A stretch of DNA of 64,000 bases from an uncultured Polycyclovorans sp. (GCA_936928855.1 CAKZHZ010000053.1:39401-103400); one strand, 5' to 3'. Shown: positions 53,148 through 62,102, counted from the first letter of the stretch. The notes: generated by a model from the sequence alone, not told the origin. A program made the numbers and translations.

Positions 53148-54394
53148 CACGTCACCTGACGTCGCAGCCAGCGACTGAAGGCCAGGCTGCCGGCGCCCAC
53201 GATCAGGAAGGCGAGGCCGCGGGTGGTGAACGACAGCTCGGTATCAAGAAAACGCAGCAGGATCAGCAGTGACAGCAGGCCCAGCCCGAGATGGGCCAGT
53301 CGCAAGGTCTGCTGGGCGATGCCCTCCCGGATCAGGGCAACGCCCAACACGGCCACGAACAGGTTGCAAAGTACGGCCAACGGGCCCGCATAGGGGGTGG
53401 GGTCGAACATCAGACTGAGCCACAGCAACCCGGCGGGCAGCACGCCGGCCGCCCGGAGCCATTGGTCCCGCCGCAGGGCCCGCTGTGCGCCCCACAGCAG
53501 GCCGGCCAGTACGGCGGTCAGCAGCAGCCAGCTGGAGCCGACGGCGCCGTCACGGCGCATCCAGTCGTGATCCCAGAAACCAACGAAGCTGCCGATCAGT
53601 GCGGCGCTCGCCACCGCCAGCAGACCGTAGCGCGTCGCCGCCGGACGAGGGCCGGGCTGATCCGGTGGGTTCAGCAGCCAGAACAGGGCCCCCACCTGGG
53701 TCACCCACAGCAGCCCGAGGCGCAGTCCGTCGTGCAGGCTGATCAGGATCGCCAGGGCGGCCATCGGCGGTAGTGCGGCCCACAATGCCGAGGCCACCAG
53801 CGGTGCCGGGGGGTGGCGATGCAGCCACAGCAGTTGAGGCAGCAGCAGTGACAGCAGGGCGGTCGTCAGCAGCGGCTGGGCTGGCCCGGTGGCGGCCCAG
53901 CCCGCGATCAGCCCGGCGTACAGAACCGCCACCCCCTGCGCCTGCAGCAGGTAGAGCAGGGGCAGTCCCGCCAGCGCGCAGGTCAGCAGGTAGCGATCCA
54001 GGTCAGCGGGCAGGTGATAGAGCTGCCCCACCAGTGCCAGGGCGGCGGCAAACGCCGCTACGGTGAAGGCTGCGCTGCCCTCGCGCCAGCCGGCATCGGC
54101 CGCCTTGCGCCTCAGGGTCCAGAGGCACAGCAGCTGGCCTGCCAGCAGCGGCGCAAGACTGATCAGCACGCGCGGCAGGCGCGGCCATTGTTCCCAGTTG
54201 TGGGCCAGCAGCAGGATTACGCCGAGGCCCATCAGCAGCCCGCCGAGGCCCGCCGAGAGCAGGCGTCCCCAGGCGGGTGAGGCCGCCGCGGCGACGTAGT
54301 GCGTCCGCAGCCGCGCCGCGGTGACGGCATCGATCACCCCGTCCCGTTCCAGGGCGGGCAACTGGTCCAGCAGCCAGCGGGGTCCTCGGCTCAT
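53147..54394 (-). CDS. DUF2157 family integral membrane protein
   Basis: 415 residues. A soluble N-terminal 40 residues (LPALERDGVIDAVTAARLRTHY) precede about 12 hydrophobic segments rich in Leu. This is the DUF2157 layout, normally paired with a GDYXXLXY protein as here (overlap by 1-4 bases). The role is unknown; an envelope function is likely. Confidence 0.87.
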   Translation of the reverse strand: MSRGPRWLLDQLPALERDGVIDAVTAARLRTHYVAAAASPAWGRLLSAGLGGLLMGLGVILLLAHNWEQWPRLPRVLISLAPLLAGQLLCLWTLRRKAADAGWREGSAAFTVAAFAAALALVGQLYHLPADLDRYLLTCALAGLPLLYLLQAQGVAVLYAGLIAGWAATGPAQPLLTTALLSLLLPQLLWLHRHPPAPLVASALWAALPPMAALAILISLHDGLRLGLLWVTQVGALFWLLNPPDQPGPRPAATRYGLLAVASAALIGSFVGFWDHDWMRRDGAVGSSWLLLTAVLAGLLWGAQRALRRDQWLRAAGVLPAGLLWLSLMFDPTPYAGPLAVLCNLFVAVLGVALIREGIAQQTLRLAHLGLGLLSLLILLRFLDTELSFTTRGLAFLIVGAGSLAFSRWLRRQVT

Positions 54395-54434
54395 GGGCGC
54401 AGCCTACAAAAAAGCCCCCCCGGCGGACAGCGGC

Positions 54435-55373
54435 TCACTCTGTGGCGGCGGCGCGGGGCAGCGGTGGGGGTGGCCGCTGCAGTGTCAGCAGGACAATGCC
54501 ACCGATGACCAGCGCCGTCCCGGCCAGTTGCAGGCTGGTGACGGGTTCGTCGAGCAGCCAGCTGCCCAGGAACAAGGTCGAAACCGGCCCCACCATCCCA
54601 GTCTGCGCGGCGGGGCCGGCGCCGATGCGGGCGACCGCCAGCATGGTGATGAAGACCGGCAGGACCGTACAGAGTGTGGCGTTCAGGGCCGACAACTGCC
54701 ACACCACCGGGGTTTGCGCGAACAGGGTGGCGAACGGGCGCAGCAGACCATATTGCAGCAGGGCGGCCACGCTGGAGGCGGTCATCGCCAGGGCGACCAG
54801 CCGCAGGGTGCCCACGCGCTTGAGCAATTCACCCGACAGCAGCAGGTAGACCGCGTAGGTGAAGGCGCTTGCCAGCACCAGCGCGGCGCCTAGCGCGACG
54901 CCCTCGCCGCCCACAGCGACGTCATGCTGGAACACCAGCACGATGCCGGCGTAGGCCACCCCCAGTGACAACCATTGCTGACCGCTGACCGCACGTTTCA
55001 GTACGACGCGGTTGAGCAGCAGCACAAAGCTGGGGGTCAGGAACAGAATCAACCGTTCGAGGCCCGCCGTAATGTATTGCAGGCCCATGAAGTCCAGCAT
55101 GCTGGAGGCGTAATAGCCGATCAGTCCGAGCCCGAGGCAGCGCAGCAGATCGCCGCGGAGCAGGGGCGGGCCGCGGCGCCATGTCCAGAGCGCGACGACC
55201 ACGAAAAAGGGCACCGACAACAGCATGCGCAGCGCCAGGACCGACACTGCGTCCAGGCCTTCGCGGTAGAGCAGTTTGGCGAGGATAGCCTTGGCCGAGA
55301 AGAAAACGGCCCCGACCACCGCCAGGCCAAGGCCCACCAGGAAGTGGCGGTGCTGAGCGCGGGGTTGTGTCAT
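54435..55373 (-). CDS. EamA/DMT family transporter
   Basis: 312 residues from ATG 55373 (MTQPRAQHRHFLVGLG); the frame is open upstream into the csp terminator but that part is not protein-like. Ten membrane spans in two EamA repeats (first begins FFSAKAILAKLLYREG, second around ALVLASAFTYAVYLLLSG). Drug/metabolite exporter of unknown substrate. A T6 run after the stop (54410-54415) has only a weak hairpin. Confidence 0.9.
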   Translation of the reverse strand: MTQPRAQHRHFLVGLGLAVVGAVFFSAKAILAKLLYREGLDAVSVLALRMLLSVPFFVVVALWTWRRGPPLLRGDLLRCLGLGLIGYYASSMLDFMGLQYITAGLERLILFLTPSFVLLLNRVVLKRAVSGQQWLSLGVAYAGIVLVFQHDVAVGGEGVALGAALVLASAFTYAVYLLLSGELLKRVGTLRLVALAMTASSVAALLQYGLLRPFATLFAQTPVVWQLSALNATLCTVLPVFITMLAVARIGAGPAAQTGMVGPVSTLFLGSWLLDEPVTSLQLAGTALVIGGIVLLTLQRPPPPLPRAAATE

Positions 55374-55397
55374 GAAGGGAGGCAAGAAATCGCGGGC

Positions 55398-55426
55398 AAA
55401 AAAAACCGCGGCCCGAGGGCCGCGGT
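55398..55426 (-). terminator. Terminator of the cold-shock gene
   Basis: On the minus strand ACCGCGGCC, loop CTCG, GGCCGCGGT followed by a run of seven or eight T. Starts about 20 bases after the csp stop and just before the EamA start, separating the two genes. Confidence 0.92.
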
Positions 55427-55445
55427 CGGGATACCGCAAACAGCT

Positions 55446-55658
55446 TTAGAGCGGGCGAATCTGCGTCGCCTGCATGCCCTTCGGGCCGCGGGTGGCGACA
55501 TATTCCACCTTCTGGCCTTCGGTGAGGCTCTTGAAGCCCTGGCTCTGGATTTCCTTGAAGTGCGCGAACAGATCTTCGCCACCACCCGACGGGGTGATGA
55601 AGCCGAAGCCCTTGGCGTCGTTGAACCACTTAACGGTACCGGTAGAAACGGTGCTCAT
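55446..55658 (-). CDS. Cold-shock protein (CspA family)
   Basis: 70 residues, one CSD domain. RNP1 KGFGFITP and RNP2 DLFAHF are intact, with GTVKWFNDAKG at the start. Start ATG 55658 gives the canonical length; AGGAA lies upstream. A leader hairpin and a strong terminator frame it. RNA chaperone that melts secondary structure. Confidence 0.97.
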   Translation of the reverse strand: MSTVSTGTVKWFNDAKGFGFITPSGGGEDLFAHFKEIQSQGFKSLTEGQKVEYVATRGPKGMQATQIRPL

Positions 55659-55689
55659 GAATAACATTCCTAAAACGATTGATACGGGC

Positions 55690-55705
55690 AACCCGCCCGC
55701 GGGTT
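55690..55705 (-). promoter_or_regulatory. Leader hairpin of the cold-shock mRNA
   Basis: AACCCG-CCCG-CGGGTT, 32 bases before the csp start. Structured 5' leaders are usual in cold-shock mRNAs. The remaining 55706-55913 gap holds no other feature I can support. Confidence 0.4.
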
Positions 55706-55913
55706 TTGCAAGCGATCAAGGAACGCATCTCGGGTCTAGCACACGCAGCCGGGGCCGGTGGTCGAACGGATAACACGACTTCTTGAAGCAACTGCGATGC
55801 TGACGGTACGCGAAGCCCAGGGGTTTGTCCACTCGGGGGCTTGACAGGCGTGCCGGTTTGGCGAAAGTCCTGTGGTGCCGGACAATCCCGCCCTCCCGGA
55901 TACCCCGAATCTC

Positions 55914-56096
55914 ATGGCCGACATTCTGAATCTCAACCGTGCCCGGAAACGGAAGCGCAAGGCTGATGCGGAACGGCAGGCAGCCGAGAATCGCATCCGC
56001 TTCGGGCGCAGCAAGCAGGAGCGTGCGCGCGACCAGACCGAGGCCGATGTCGCCCGAGAACGGCTGGACGGCCATCAGCGGTTGCCGGAGGACTGA
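55914..56096 (+). CDS. DUF4169 family protein
   Basis: 60 residues, MADILNLNRARKRKRKADAE, then a highly charged helix with RIRFGRSKQERARDQTEA and LDGHQRLPED. Fits the small DUF4169 family, which I know mainly from alphaproteobacteria. Probably a single long helix; function unknown. The next gene starts 3 bases after its stop with a GGAGG that lies in this gene's last codons. Confidence 0.75.
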   Translation: MADILNLNRARKRKRKADAERQAAENRIRFGRSKQERARDQTEADVARERLDGHQRLPED

Positions 56097-56098
56097 TC

Positions 56099-56677
56099 TT
56101 GGACGAGCGCACCCGTCGAGCGATGGCGCGCTGGCCCGATGTGCCCGATCTCTATGGCTGGCTGTCGCTGGATCGTCGTGGCCGGTGGCGCATCCAGGGG
56201 CAGACCATCAGCCGTCCGCACATCATCGAGACCTTGAATCGGCACTACGCCGTGGACGCGCGCGGGTGCTGGTACTTCCAGAACGGGCCGCAGCGTGGGT
56301 TCGTGGCGCTGGAGATCACGCCGTTCATCGCCACGGCAACGGCTACGGGCGACTGGGTCACGCACACCGGAACGGAGTTGCCGGTGCCCCGACGCCTGTT
56401 GATGGATGAGGAGGGGGCGCTGGCGATGGATGTCGACCCGGGCGCGGCCTTGATCGAAGAGGAGGACCTGTTCGGCGTCATCGACTGTCTGATCGACGAA
56501 AGCGGGAAGCCGCTGGAGGATGACCGACTCGCGCTCGCCTTGTCCCAGCGCGCGGGTGATACCGGGCTGCGGTGGCGGCACGCGAGCACGGCGGTCGCGG
56601 TGATCCGCTGCGATCAGTGCGACTGGCCTGAGGCCCTGGGCTTCGTTCGCACGCCCAGCGCACCGCCGAACCCCTGA
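56099..56677 (+). CDS. Conserved hypothetical protein
   Basis: 192 residues from a TTG start supported by GGAGG at 56087-56091; ATG 56123 is the alternative. It begins DERTRRAMARWPDVPDLYGWL, followed by LDRRGRWRIQGQTISRPHIIE and RGCWYFQNGPQRGFVALE. I recognise it as a conserved proteobacterial protein of unknown function; no catalytic motif. The CDQC near the end could bind a metal. Translationally coupled with the DUF4169 gene. Confidence 0.8.
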   Translation: MDERTRRAMARWPDVPDLYGWLSLDRRGRWRIQGQTISRPHIIETLNRHYAVDARGCWYFQNGPQRGFVALEITPFIATATATGDWVTHTGTELPVPRRLLMDEEGALAMDVDPGAALIEEEDLFGVIDCLIDESGKPLEDDRLALALSQRAGDTGLRWRHASTAVAVIRCDQCDWPEALGFVRTPSAPPNP

Positions 56678-56784
56678 GAAGGCGCCACTGATCACGATGG
56701 GGGCTGGCGCGGCAGGCGCCCTTTGGCGATGATGGCCAAAACGAAAGCTGACGTTTGGTTGGCACCCCCGTGTTCGGAGAGCTC

Positions 56785-58050
56785 ATGAGTGTGCGTTTGC
56801 GATGGACCGGCCTGCTGGCCGGACTGTTTGGCCTGAGCGGCTGTGCCGGCCTGCCGGCCATCCCCAACGGGGGGGACACCACCGCTCCGCTCGCGCAGGA
56901 CTACCGTACCCGTGCCGCCAGTGTGCTGACCGATGCCTGTGCGTTCCGCGAAGCGGACGCGGGAGTCACGGTCTATCGGCGGGTCAGCGCCTCGTTGGCG
57001 GACTCTGCCGCAGCCGCCATTTCGGCCCGCCTGAAACAGGAGGGTCATGCCGTTCGGGCGGTCTACAGCCCAATGATCTGTGGTGCGCTGGGGCGCGAGC
57101 TGGCTGACGTGACCGTGGCCGAGGAGCGCGACGAACCCGGTACGCCAGGCATCATGCCGATCCCCTACAGCCCTGTGGTGTTGGCCGATGAAGGCCTGGG
57201 CCCGGCGGTGGGTGCGTTCATGCGCGCCGTGCTGTCGACCTCCCCGCAGTCCGCGCTGGATGCCGAACCGGACGCGACGGTGAGCGCGGTGCGGGCGATG
57301 GTCGGGGCGGACTACCTCTGGGTGGCGACACTGACTGCGCGCGACAGCGCCAGCGGTGGGGCGATCGGCGCGCTGTTGCGGGGGCGCCCTCCGTACGCCC
57401 GGGATGGGACGGCAGTGGCGTTCGTGGACCTCGCCGCACGGCAGGTGGTGTGGCAGGACCACAAGCGGTGGCCGGATACCGAAGGCGGCCCTGCCCAGTC
57501 GGCCTGGGCTGGAAAGCTACTGCACCCGTTCGTGGCGCCCTTGGAGATTGCCCTGGCGGCGGCGGTCCCGGTCGACAACCCCAACTTCGCGCCCGTCGCG
57601 GCGCCAACCGCGGTGGCCACCTCCACCATTCCGGTGGCGCTGGCGTCCTCCGCGCTGCCACCGCCGGGGCCCGAGGTGGCGCCCCGCCCGCGTCGTGGCG
57701 CGACGCCGGTTCCTGCGCCCGCCGCGGCACCGCCGGCTCCCGCGGAGCAGGCACCCATTCCCGAACTCGAGAGGGCTGATGCCCGGGTCCGTGCCCGGCA
57801 GGAAGCACGTGCCCAGGGAGTGCCGCCGCCGCCGCCCGCGCCCGTGGGCAAGCCGCTGCTGGACGTGACGGACTTCCGTCGTGCCCCCACCAACAGCAGC
57901 GAGGTGATCCGCCAGTTGCCGAAAGGCTTGCGCGTGGTGGTGGAGTCGGATTTCCGCAACCGCTTCGGACGGTGGTTCTTCGTCAGCGTCGGAAACGAGC
58001 AGGGTTGGATTCCCGAGCGCGGACTGGAGCGTCCCGGCGCCAGCTGGTAG
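56785..58050 (+). CDS. Lipoprotein with C-terminal SH3-like domain
   Basis: 421 residues from ATG 56785 (GGAGAG upstream). Lipobox GLSGC follows a short signal. Residues about 30-260 form a domain with two Cys and RDSASGGAIGALLRG; about 270-360 is a Pro/Ala-rich linker; the last 70 residues (DVTDFRRAPTNSSEVIRQLP, RWFFVSVGNEQGWIPE) resemble a bacterial SH3 domain that binds cell wall or protein partners. Likely outer-membrane anchored, reaching the peptidoglycan. Function unknown. Confidence 0.78.
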   Translation: MSVRLRWTGLLAGLFGLSGCAGLPAIPNGGDTTAPLAQDYRTRAASVLTDACAFREADAGVTVYRRVSASLADSAAAAISARLKQEGHAVRAVYSPMICGALGRELADVTVAEERDEPGTPGIMPIPYSPVVLADEGLGPAVGAFMRAVLSTSPQSALDAEPDATVSAVRAMVGADYLWVATLTARDSASGGAIGALLRGRPPYARDGTAVAFVDLAARQVVWQDHKRWPDTEGGPAQSAWAGKLLHPFVAPLEIALAAAVPVDNPNFAPVAAPTAVATSTIPVALASSALPPPGPEVAPRPRRGATPVPAPAAAPPAPAEQAPIPELERADARVRARQEARAQGVPPPPPAPVGKPLLDVTDFRRAPTNSSEVIRQLPKGLRVVVESDFRNRFGRWFFVSVGNEQGWIPERGLERPGASW

Positions 58051-58059
58051 TGCGGAGGC

Positions 58060-58512
58060 TCAGTCGCCGTCCAGCGCGGCGGCGATGGCGGCGGCCTGCG
58101 CATCAAGGCCGGCGCGATCGATGCGCGATTCCGCACGCGGCAGCGTCAGGGTGGCGATATGCCAGAGCATCCGGCCGAGTGTGCGCACGGTGTCGCCGCC
58201 GTAGCGGGGCACGACATGGATGTGGACGTGCGGCACGGACTGGCTGGCCACCTTGCCGTCATTGATCAGCAAGTGTTGAGCGCCACTGCCCAGGGCCCGC
58301 CGCTGCGCTGCGCCGATACGCTGGGCCATCGACCAGAGGTGGGCGACGACGGGCGGATCAAGGCGATCCAGGGTGTCGACCGATTGCCGGGGGACCACCA
58401 GGACGTGTCCGCGCGACATCGGGTTGATGTCCATGAAGGACACGCTGAGTTCATCCTGGTGCACGAAACTCGCAGGCAGGGTGCCCGCGAGGATGCGATC
58501 GAATACGGTCAT
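58060..58512 (-). CDS. HIT family nucleotide hydrolase
   Basis: 150 residues. Histidine triad HVHIHVVPR near residue 95 with the upstream SVSFMDINPMSRGHVLVVPR. Members hydrolyse or transfer nucleotide monophosphates (Hint, AMP-lysine or Ap4A type); the exact substrate is unknown. ATG 58512 overlaps the DUF3014 stop (ATGA), so they form an operon. Confidence 0.92.
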   Translation of the reverse strand: MTVFDRILAGTLPASFVHQDELSVSFMDINPMSRGHVLVVPRQSVDTLDRLDPPVVAHLWSMAQRIGAAQRRALGSGAQHLLINDGKVASQSVPHVHIHVVPRYGGDTVRTLGRMLWHIATLTLPRAESRIDRAGLDAQAAAIAAALDGD

Positions 58513-59363
58513 TGTTGCGGGAGTGCGTTCGACGTTTCGGCCGGGCGCTGTACCAGTGCCTCCCGCAGCGCACGCAGTTTGGTCTTGACCGCGCGCTGAT
58601 GCCGCGGCCCCATGCGGATCAGCGTTTTCTGGCCCCAGGAGCGAGCCTCGGTGTCGGGGTCGGCGTAGCGGTAAAGCACTTTTGGGCGCGCCAGGGGGAT
58701 CGGCCCCTCGATTTCCGGTGTTTCCAGCAGATGGTCGATGACGTCGATGAGGCGGTCATTGAAGTGGCGACCCGGGAAACCCAGCTCCTCGTAGGCCGCC
58801 TGGAACAACGGGTAATAGTGCAGGTACAGCCCGATCCAGGCTTCGGTATCGGCCTGCTCCAGCATCTGCACATAGGGGTCGTAGCGCCGCGCGTTGTCAT
58901 CGTTGGTGGTGAGCGTGTCGCCATCGCCGATCACCTGATAGAGCCCCGGCACGTGGGCCAGCGGTCGCAGTCGCAGGGCGACTGGTGTGGGCTGGTCCAG
59001 GGTGTTGAGGGTGGCGACCACGCGCTGGATCAAGGCATCCGGTGCCAGCCAGCGGTCCAGGGGGTTGTCGCCGAAATGTGTGAGCAGGGCGCGTCGGAAG
59101 GGTGCGTCACTGTCGCGCAGTGCGGGCAGGGGTTCGCTTGGTGTGGGCGCCTCGGGGTCACCGTCTTCCGGGGGCGGTGCGGGTGTCGGCACCGGATAGC
59201 GCACGTCGGCCTCCGGCGCGGGTGTCGGTGTCGGCTGGGCTTCCAGGCTGGGGGGCAGCGCCGGAATCTCGGTGGTATCCGGGCGATCGCTCCAGAACAG
59301 CAGCCATACGACGGCTGCCACCACCAGGGCGACTGCGATCAGGAACCAGGTCGGGGTTTTCAT
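58509..59363 (-). CDS. DUF3014 family membrane-anchored protein
   Basis: 284 residues. N-terminal span TPTWFLIAVALVVAAVVWLLF, a Pro-rich linker to about 90, then the DUF3014 domain (FRRALLTHFGDNPLDRWLAP, LRLRPLAHVPGLYQV, YLHYYPLFQAAYEELGFPG). ATG 59363 is chosen over frames upstream that lack protein character. Periplasmic, function unknown; operon with the HIT gene. Confidence 0.88.
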   Translation of the reverse strand: MKTPTWFLIAVALVVAAVVWLLFWSDRPDTTEIPALPPSLEAQPTPTPAPEADVRYPVPTPAPPPEDGDPEAPTPSEPLPALRDSDAPFRRALLTHFGDNPLDRWLAPDALIQRVVATLNTLDQPTPVALRLRPLAHVPGLYQVIGDGDTLTTNDDNARRYDPYVQMLEQADTEAWIGLYLHYYPLFQAAYEELGFPGRHFNDRLIDVIDHLLETPEIEGPIPLARPKVLYRYADPDTEARSWGQKTLIRMGPRHQRAVKTKLRALREALVQRPAETSNALPQQ

Positions 59364-59438
59364 CGTTGAGGGGCCTTCGGGTCGGTGCCACGCGTCCACG
59401 CCAAGTCTCGCACACAATGGCGTGCGCGCGGCTGTGGC

Positions 59439-59654
59439 TCAGTAGTGTGGAGGCGGCTCCACGCTCAGGCTGGCTTTCTCGGCTGCACCGTCGCTCGCGG
59501 CCCGTTCCAGCAGTTGCAGGCAGGTGCGCTGCAGGCGTTCGATCTGGCGGGCCTGTGCCGCCAGGGTGTCGCTCAGGCTCTGCAGCGACGCCTCCTGATA
59601 GGCGAGCCGCGTTTCGAGGTCGATGAGGCGATCCTCAGACATGGGTGAAGACAT
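59439..59654 (-). CDS. slyX: SlyX protein
   Basis: 71 residues from ATG 59654 (AAAGGG upstream; ATG 59642 also possible). Coiled-coil sequence LIDLETRLAYQEASLQSLSD ... IERLQRTCLQLLER and the PPPHY C-terminus are the SlyX signature. Function is not well established. Divergent from the MscS gene with 17 bases between starts. Confidence 0.93.
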   Translation of the reverse strand: MSSPMSEDRLIDLETRLAYQEASLQSLSDTLAAQARQIERLQRTCLQLLERAASDGAAEKASLSVEPPPHY

Positions 59655-59671
59655 TCCGATACCCTTTCAAC

Positions 59672-60751
59672 ATGAATATCACGCTTGATTCCCTGCTGTT
59701 CGACAACCCCCTTCGGGACTGGCTCACCGCGTTGGGCCTGGCGCTCAGCATCAACATCCTGGTGGGCGTGATCAAGTGGCTGATCCTGACCCGCCTCGAC
59801 GGACTGGCCCGGCGCACCAAGTCGCGTGTCGACGACTCCCTGGTGTTCGTGGCCCGTGCCACCCGTCAGTGGCTGGTCCTGGGGGTCACATTATCGTTCG
59901 GAACGCGGTATCTCGACCTGCCGACGCACGTGGCGGAATGGTTCACCATCGTCGCGACGGTATCGTTCTTCATGCAGTTCGGCCTCTGGGTCAATGCCGG
60001 CATCAGTTTCTGGCTGGAGCGGTACAAGGCGCGGACCCTCGCGACCGACGCAGGCGCGGCCACCAGTCTGGCCGCCCTGGGCTTTGTGGGCCGCATCGTC
60101 ATGTGGTCCGCGTTGCTGCTGGTGGCGCTGGACAACCTGGGCGTCGATGTCACGGCGCTGGTGGCGGGGTTGGGTGTCGGCGGGATCGCGGTAGCGCTGG
60201 CGGTGCAGAACATCCTCGGAGATCTGTTTGCCTCGCTGTCCATCGTCATCGACAAGCCGTTCGTGCTGGGCGACTTCATTGTCGTGGATGCCTTGTCGGG
60301 CACGGTCGAGCACGTCGGTCTCAAGACGACGCGCATCCGCAGCCTGAGCGGCGAGCAGATCGTGTTTTCCAATTCCGATCTGCTGAAAACCCGTATCCGC
60401 AACTACAAGCGCATGTATGAGCGGCGCATACCGTTTGCCTTCGGCGTGCTCTACCAGACCACGCCGGCGCAGCTGGAGGCCATCCCGGGGATGGTCAAGA
60501 CGATCATCGAAGCGACCGAGCACACTCGCTTCGATCGTGCGCATTTCCTGAAGTTCGGCGACTCCTCGCTGGACTTCGAGGTGGTGTACTGGGTGACCTC
60601 ACCGGATTACGGCGTCTACATGGATGCCCAGCAGGCCATCAATCTGGCGTTGGTGCGACGTTTCGCCGAGGCCGGGATCGACTTCGCCTATCCCACACGG
60701 ACCGTGTTCATCGAACACGCCGGCGGGGCGCCGGAGGCGGGGGCGGCCTGA
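59672..60751 (+). CDS. MscS-family mechanosensitive channel
   Basis: 359 residues from ATG 59672; GTG 59645 would overlap the slyX start. Several membrane spans precede the MscS pore helix region VTALVAGLGVGGIAVALAVQNILGD, then the beta domain FVLGDFIVVDALSGTVEHVGLKTTRIRS (split) and the cytosolic vestibule. Opens under membrane tension to release solutes after osmotic downshock. Only 2 bases before the next gene, so cotranscribed with it. Confidence 0.92.
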   Translation: MNITLDSLLFDNPLRDWLTALGLALSINILVGVIKWLILTRLDGLARRTKSRVDDSLVFVARATRQWLVLGVTLSFGTRYLDLPTHVAEWFTIVATVSFFMQFGLWVNAGISFWLERYKARTLATDAGAATSLAALGFVGRIVMWSALLLVALDNLGVDVTALVAGLGVGGIAVALAVQNILGDLFASLSIVIDKPFVLGDFIVVDALSGTVEHVGLKTTRIRSLSGEQIVFSNSDLLKTRIRNYKRMYERRIPFAFGVLYQTTPAQLEAIPGMVKTIIEATEHTRFDRAHFLKFGDSSLDFEVVYWVTSPDYGVYMDAQQAINLALVRRFAEAGIDFAYPTRTVFIEHAGGAPEAGAA

Positions 60752-60753
60752 TC

Positions 60754-61740
60754 ATGCGCGGGCTGGCGACGGGCATCGCGGGCATCCTGTTGACAGTGAC
60801 CCTGTCAGCGCCGGCGCAGTCCTACCGGCTCGAGGCGGGGCAACGTCTGGTCGGTGATGTGCAGACCGTCCGCGCCGTTCATGAGGACACCCTGCCGGAC
60901 CTTGCCCGACGATACGGCGTGGGGCACGACGAGATCCGGGCGGCCAACGCTGATGTCGATCCCTGGTTGCCGGGCGAGGGCACGGTGGTCCGCATCCCCA
61001 GCCGCTGGATCCTGCCCGAGGCCCCGCGGGAGGGTATTGTCATCAACCTGCCGGAACAGCGCCTGTACTACTTTTCGGAAGGGGGCACGCGTGTGGTGAC
61101 CCATCCGGTCAGCATCGGGCGGGAGCATCTGGAGACGCCGCGCGGGCGCATGCAGGTCACGGTCAAGGTGGCACATCCGACCTGGTATCCACCGGTGTCG
61201 ATGCGGCGCGAAGCTGCCGCCCGCGGGGAGCCGCCGCCGACACCGGTGCCCGCCGGGCCGGACAATCCTCTGGGAGCCTACGCGCTCAAGCTGGATCGTC
61301 CCGGGTATCTCATCCACGGCACCAACCGGCCCTACGGAATCGGCATGGCAGTGACGCGGGGATGCGTGCGCCTGTATCCAGAGGACATCAAGTCCCTGTT
61401 CTCTGCGGTGCCGGTGGGCACGTCGGTGCGTATCGTCGATCAGCCGGTGAAGCAGTTGGAAGTGGACGGCCACCTCTGGCTGGAGATCCACCGCCCACGC
61501 GATGCACCCGTGCCGGAGACCGGCCCCGGTGCCTGGACGACGGTGCTGACGGCGGTTCGCGCCTGGGCTGGCGATGACGCGGCGCGGCTGTCGCAGATCG
61601 ACGAAGCGCGCCTGCGCCGTCTGTTCGACGCTGCTGAGGGGGTACCGGTACCGCTGCAGGCCCTGCCGGAGCCGCTGTCGTCGCCGTCACTGGCAGACAT
61701 AAAAAAAGCGCCCACCCTCACGGGGGGCGCTGTGTCGTAG
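60754..61740 (+). CDS. L,D-transpeptidase (YkuD domain, LysM)
   Basis: 328 residues. Signal peptide to AQS-YR; a LysM-like segment at about 40-90 (TLPDLARRYGVGHDEIRAAN) and a YkuD catalytic domain with the HGTNRPYG and TRGCVRLYPEDI motifs (His and nucleophile Cys, as in ErfK/YbiS). It cross-links peptidoglycan or attaches Lpp to it. The convergent neighbour encodes an Lpp-like lipoprotein ending in lysine, its likely substrate. The 3' codons contain the terminator of that neighbour. Confidence 0.93.
   Translation: MRGLATGIAGILLTVTLSAPAQSYRLEAGQRLVGDVQTVRAVHEDTLPDLARRYGVGHDEIRAANADVDPWLPGEGTVVRIPSRWILPEAPREGIVINLPEQRLYYFSEGGTRVVTHPVSIGREHLETPRGRMQVTVKVAHPTWYPPVSMRREAAARGEPPPTPVPAGPDNPLGAYALKLDRPGYLIHGTNRPYGIGMAVTRGCVRLYPEDIKSLFSAVPVGTSVRIVDQPVKQLEVDGHLWLEIHRPRDAPVPETGPGAWTTVLTAVRAWAGDDAARLSQIDEARLRRLFDAAEGVPVPLQALPEPLSSPSLADIKKAPTLTGGAVS
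61701..61731 (-). terminator. Terminator of the Lpp-like gene inside the transpeptidase CDS
   Basis: On the minus strand AGCGCCCC, loop CCGTGAGGGT, GGGCGCT then seven T. It encodes the last residues (KKAPTLTGGAV) of the transpeptidase on the other strand. Confidence 0.8.
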
Positions 61741-61756
61741 GGCTGTCGCCCCGCGA

Positions 61757-62071
61757 TTACTTCTGCATGGACTGTTTGAACGCGCGGTCCATCTTGGTTT
61801 CCAGCTCGGTGGCCTTGGTCATGGCAGCGTCAGCGGTGCGCTTGGCCTCGTCGGCGCTGCCCTGTGCGGCCTGCGCGGTCTGATTGGCGGCCTGGGCAGT
61901 CTTGTTGGCCGCTTCGGCGGTCCGCTGCGCTTCCTGTGCGACCCGCATGGCTTCGTCGGCCCGGGCCTGGGCCTGCTCGACAGCGGCAGTGGTGGCGCAG
62001 CCGCTGGCCAGCGTGACGGCGGCGGCCAAGGCGACAATCTTCAGGCCTGATGCAAGGGTACGGTTGTTCAT
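61757..62071 (-). CDS. Lpp-like outer-membrane lipoprotein
   Basis: 104 residues. Signal MNNRTLASGLKIVALAAAVT with lipobox LASGC, then about 75 residues of alanine-rich heptad repeats (AEAANKTAQAANQTAQAAQG, DAAMTKATELETKMDRAF) that form a trimeric coiled coil, ending in QSMQK. The C-terminal Lys can be linked to meso-DAP by an L,D-transpeptidase, here the convergent gene. ATG 62071 has AGAGGA upstream. Compared with E. coli Lpp (about 78 residues) it is longer. Confidence 0.9.
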   Translation of the reverse strand: MNNRTLASGLKIVALAAAVTLASGCATTAAVEQAQARADEAMRVAQEAQRTAEAANKTAQAANQTAQAAQGSADEAKRTADAAMTKATELETKMDRAFKQSMQK

Positions 62072-62102
62072 CTGTCTATCCTCTTGTACTCAGTCGGGTG
62101 AA

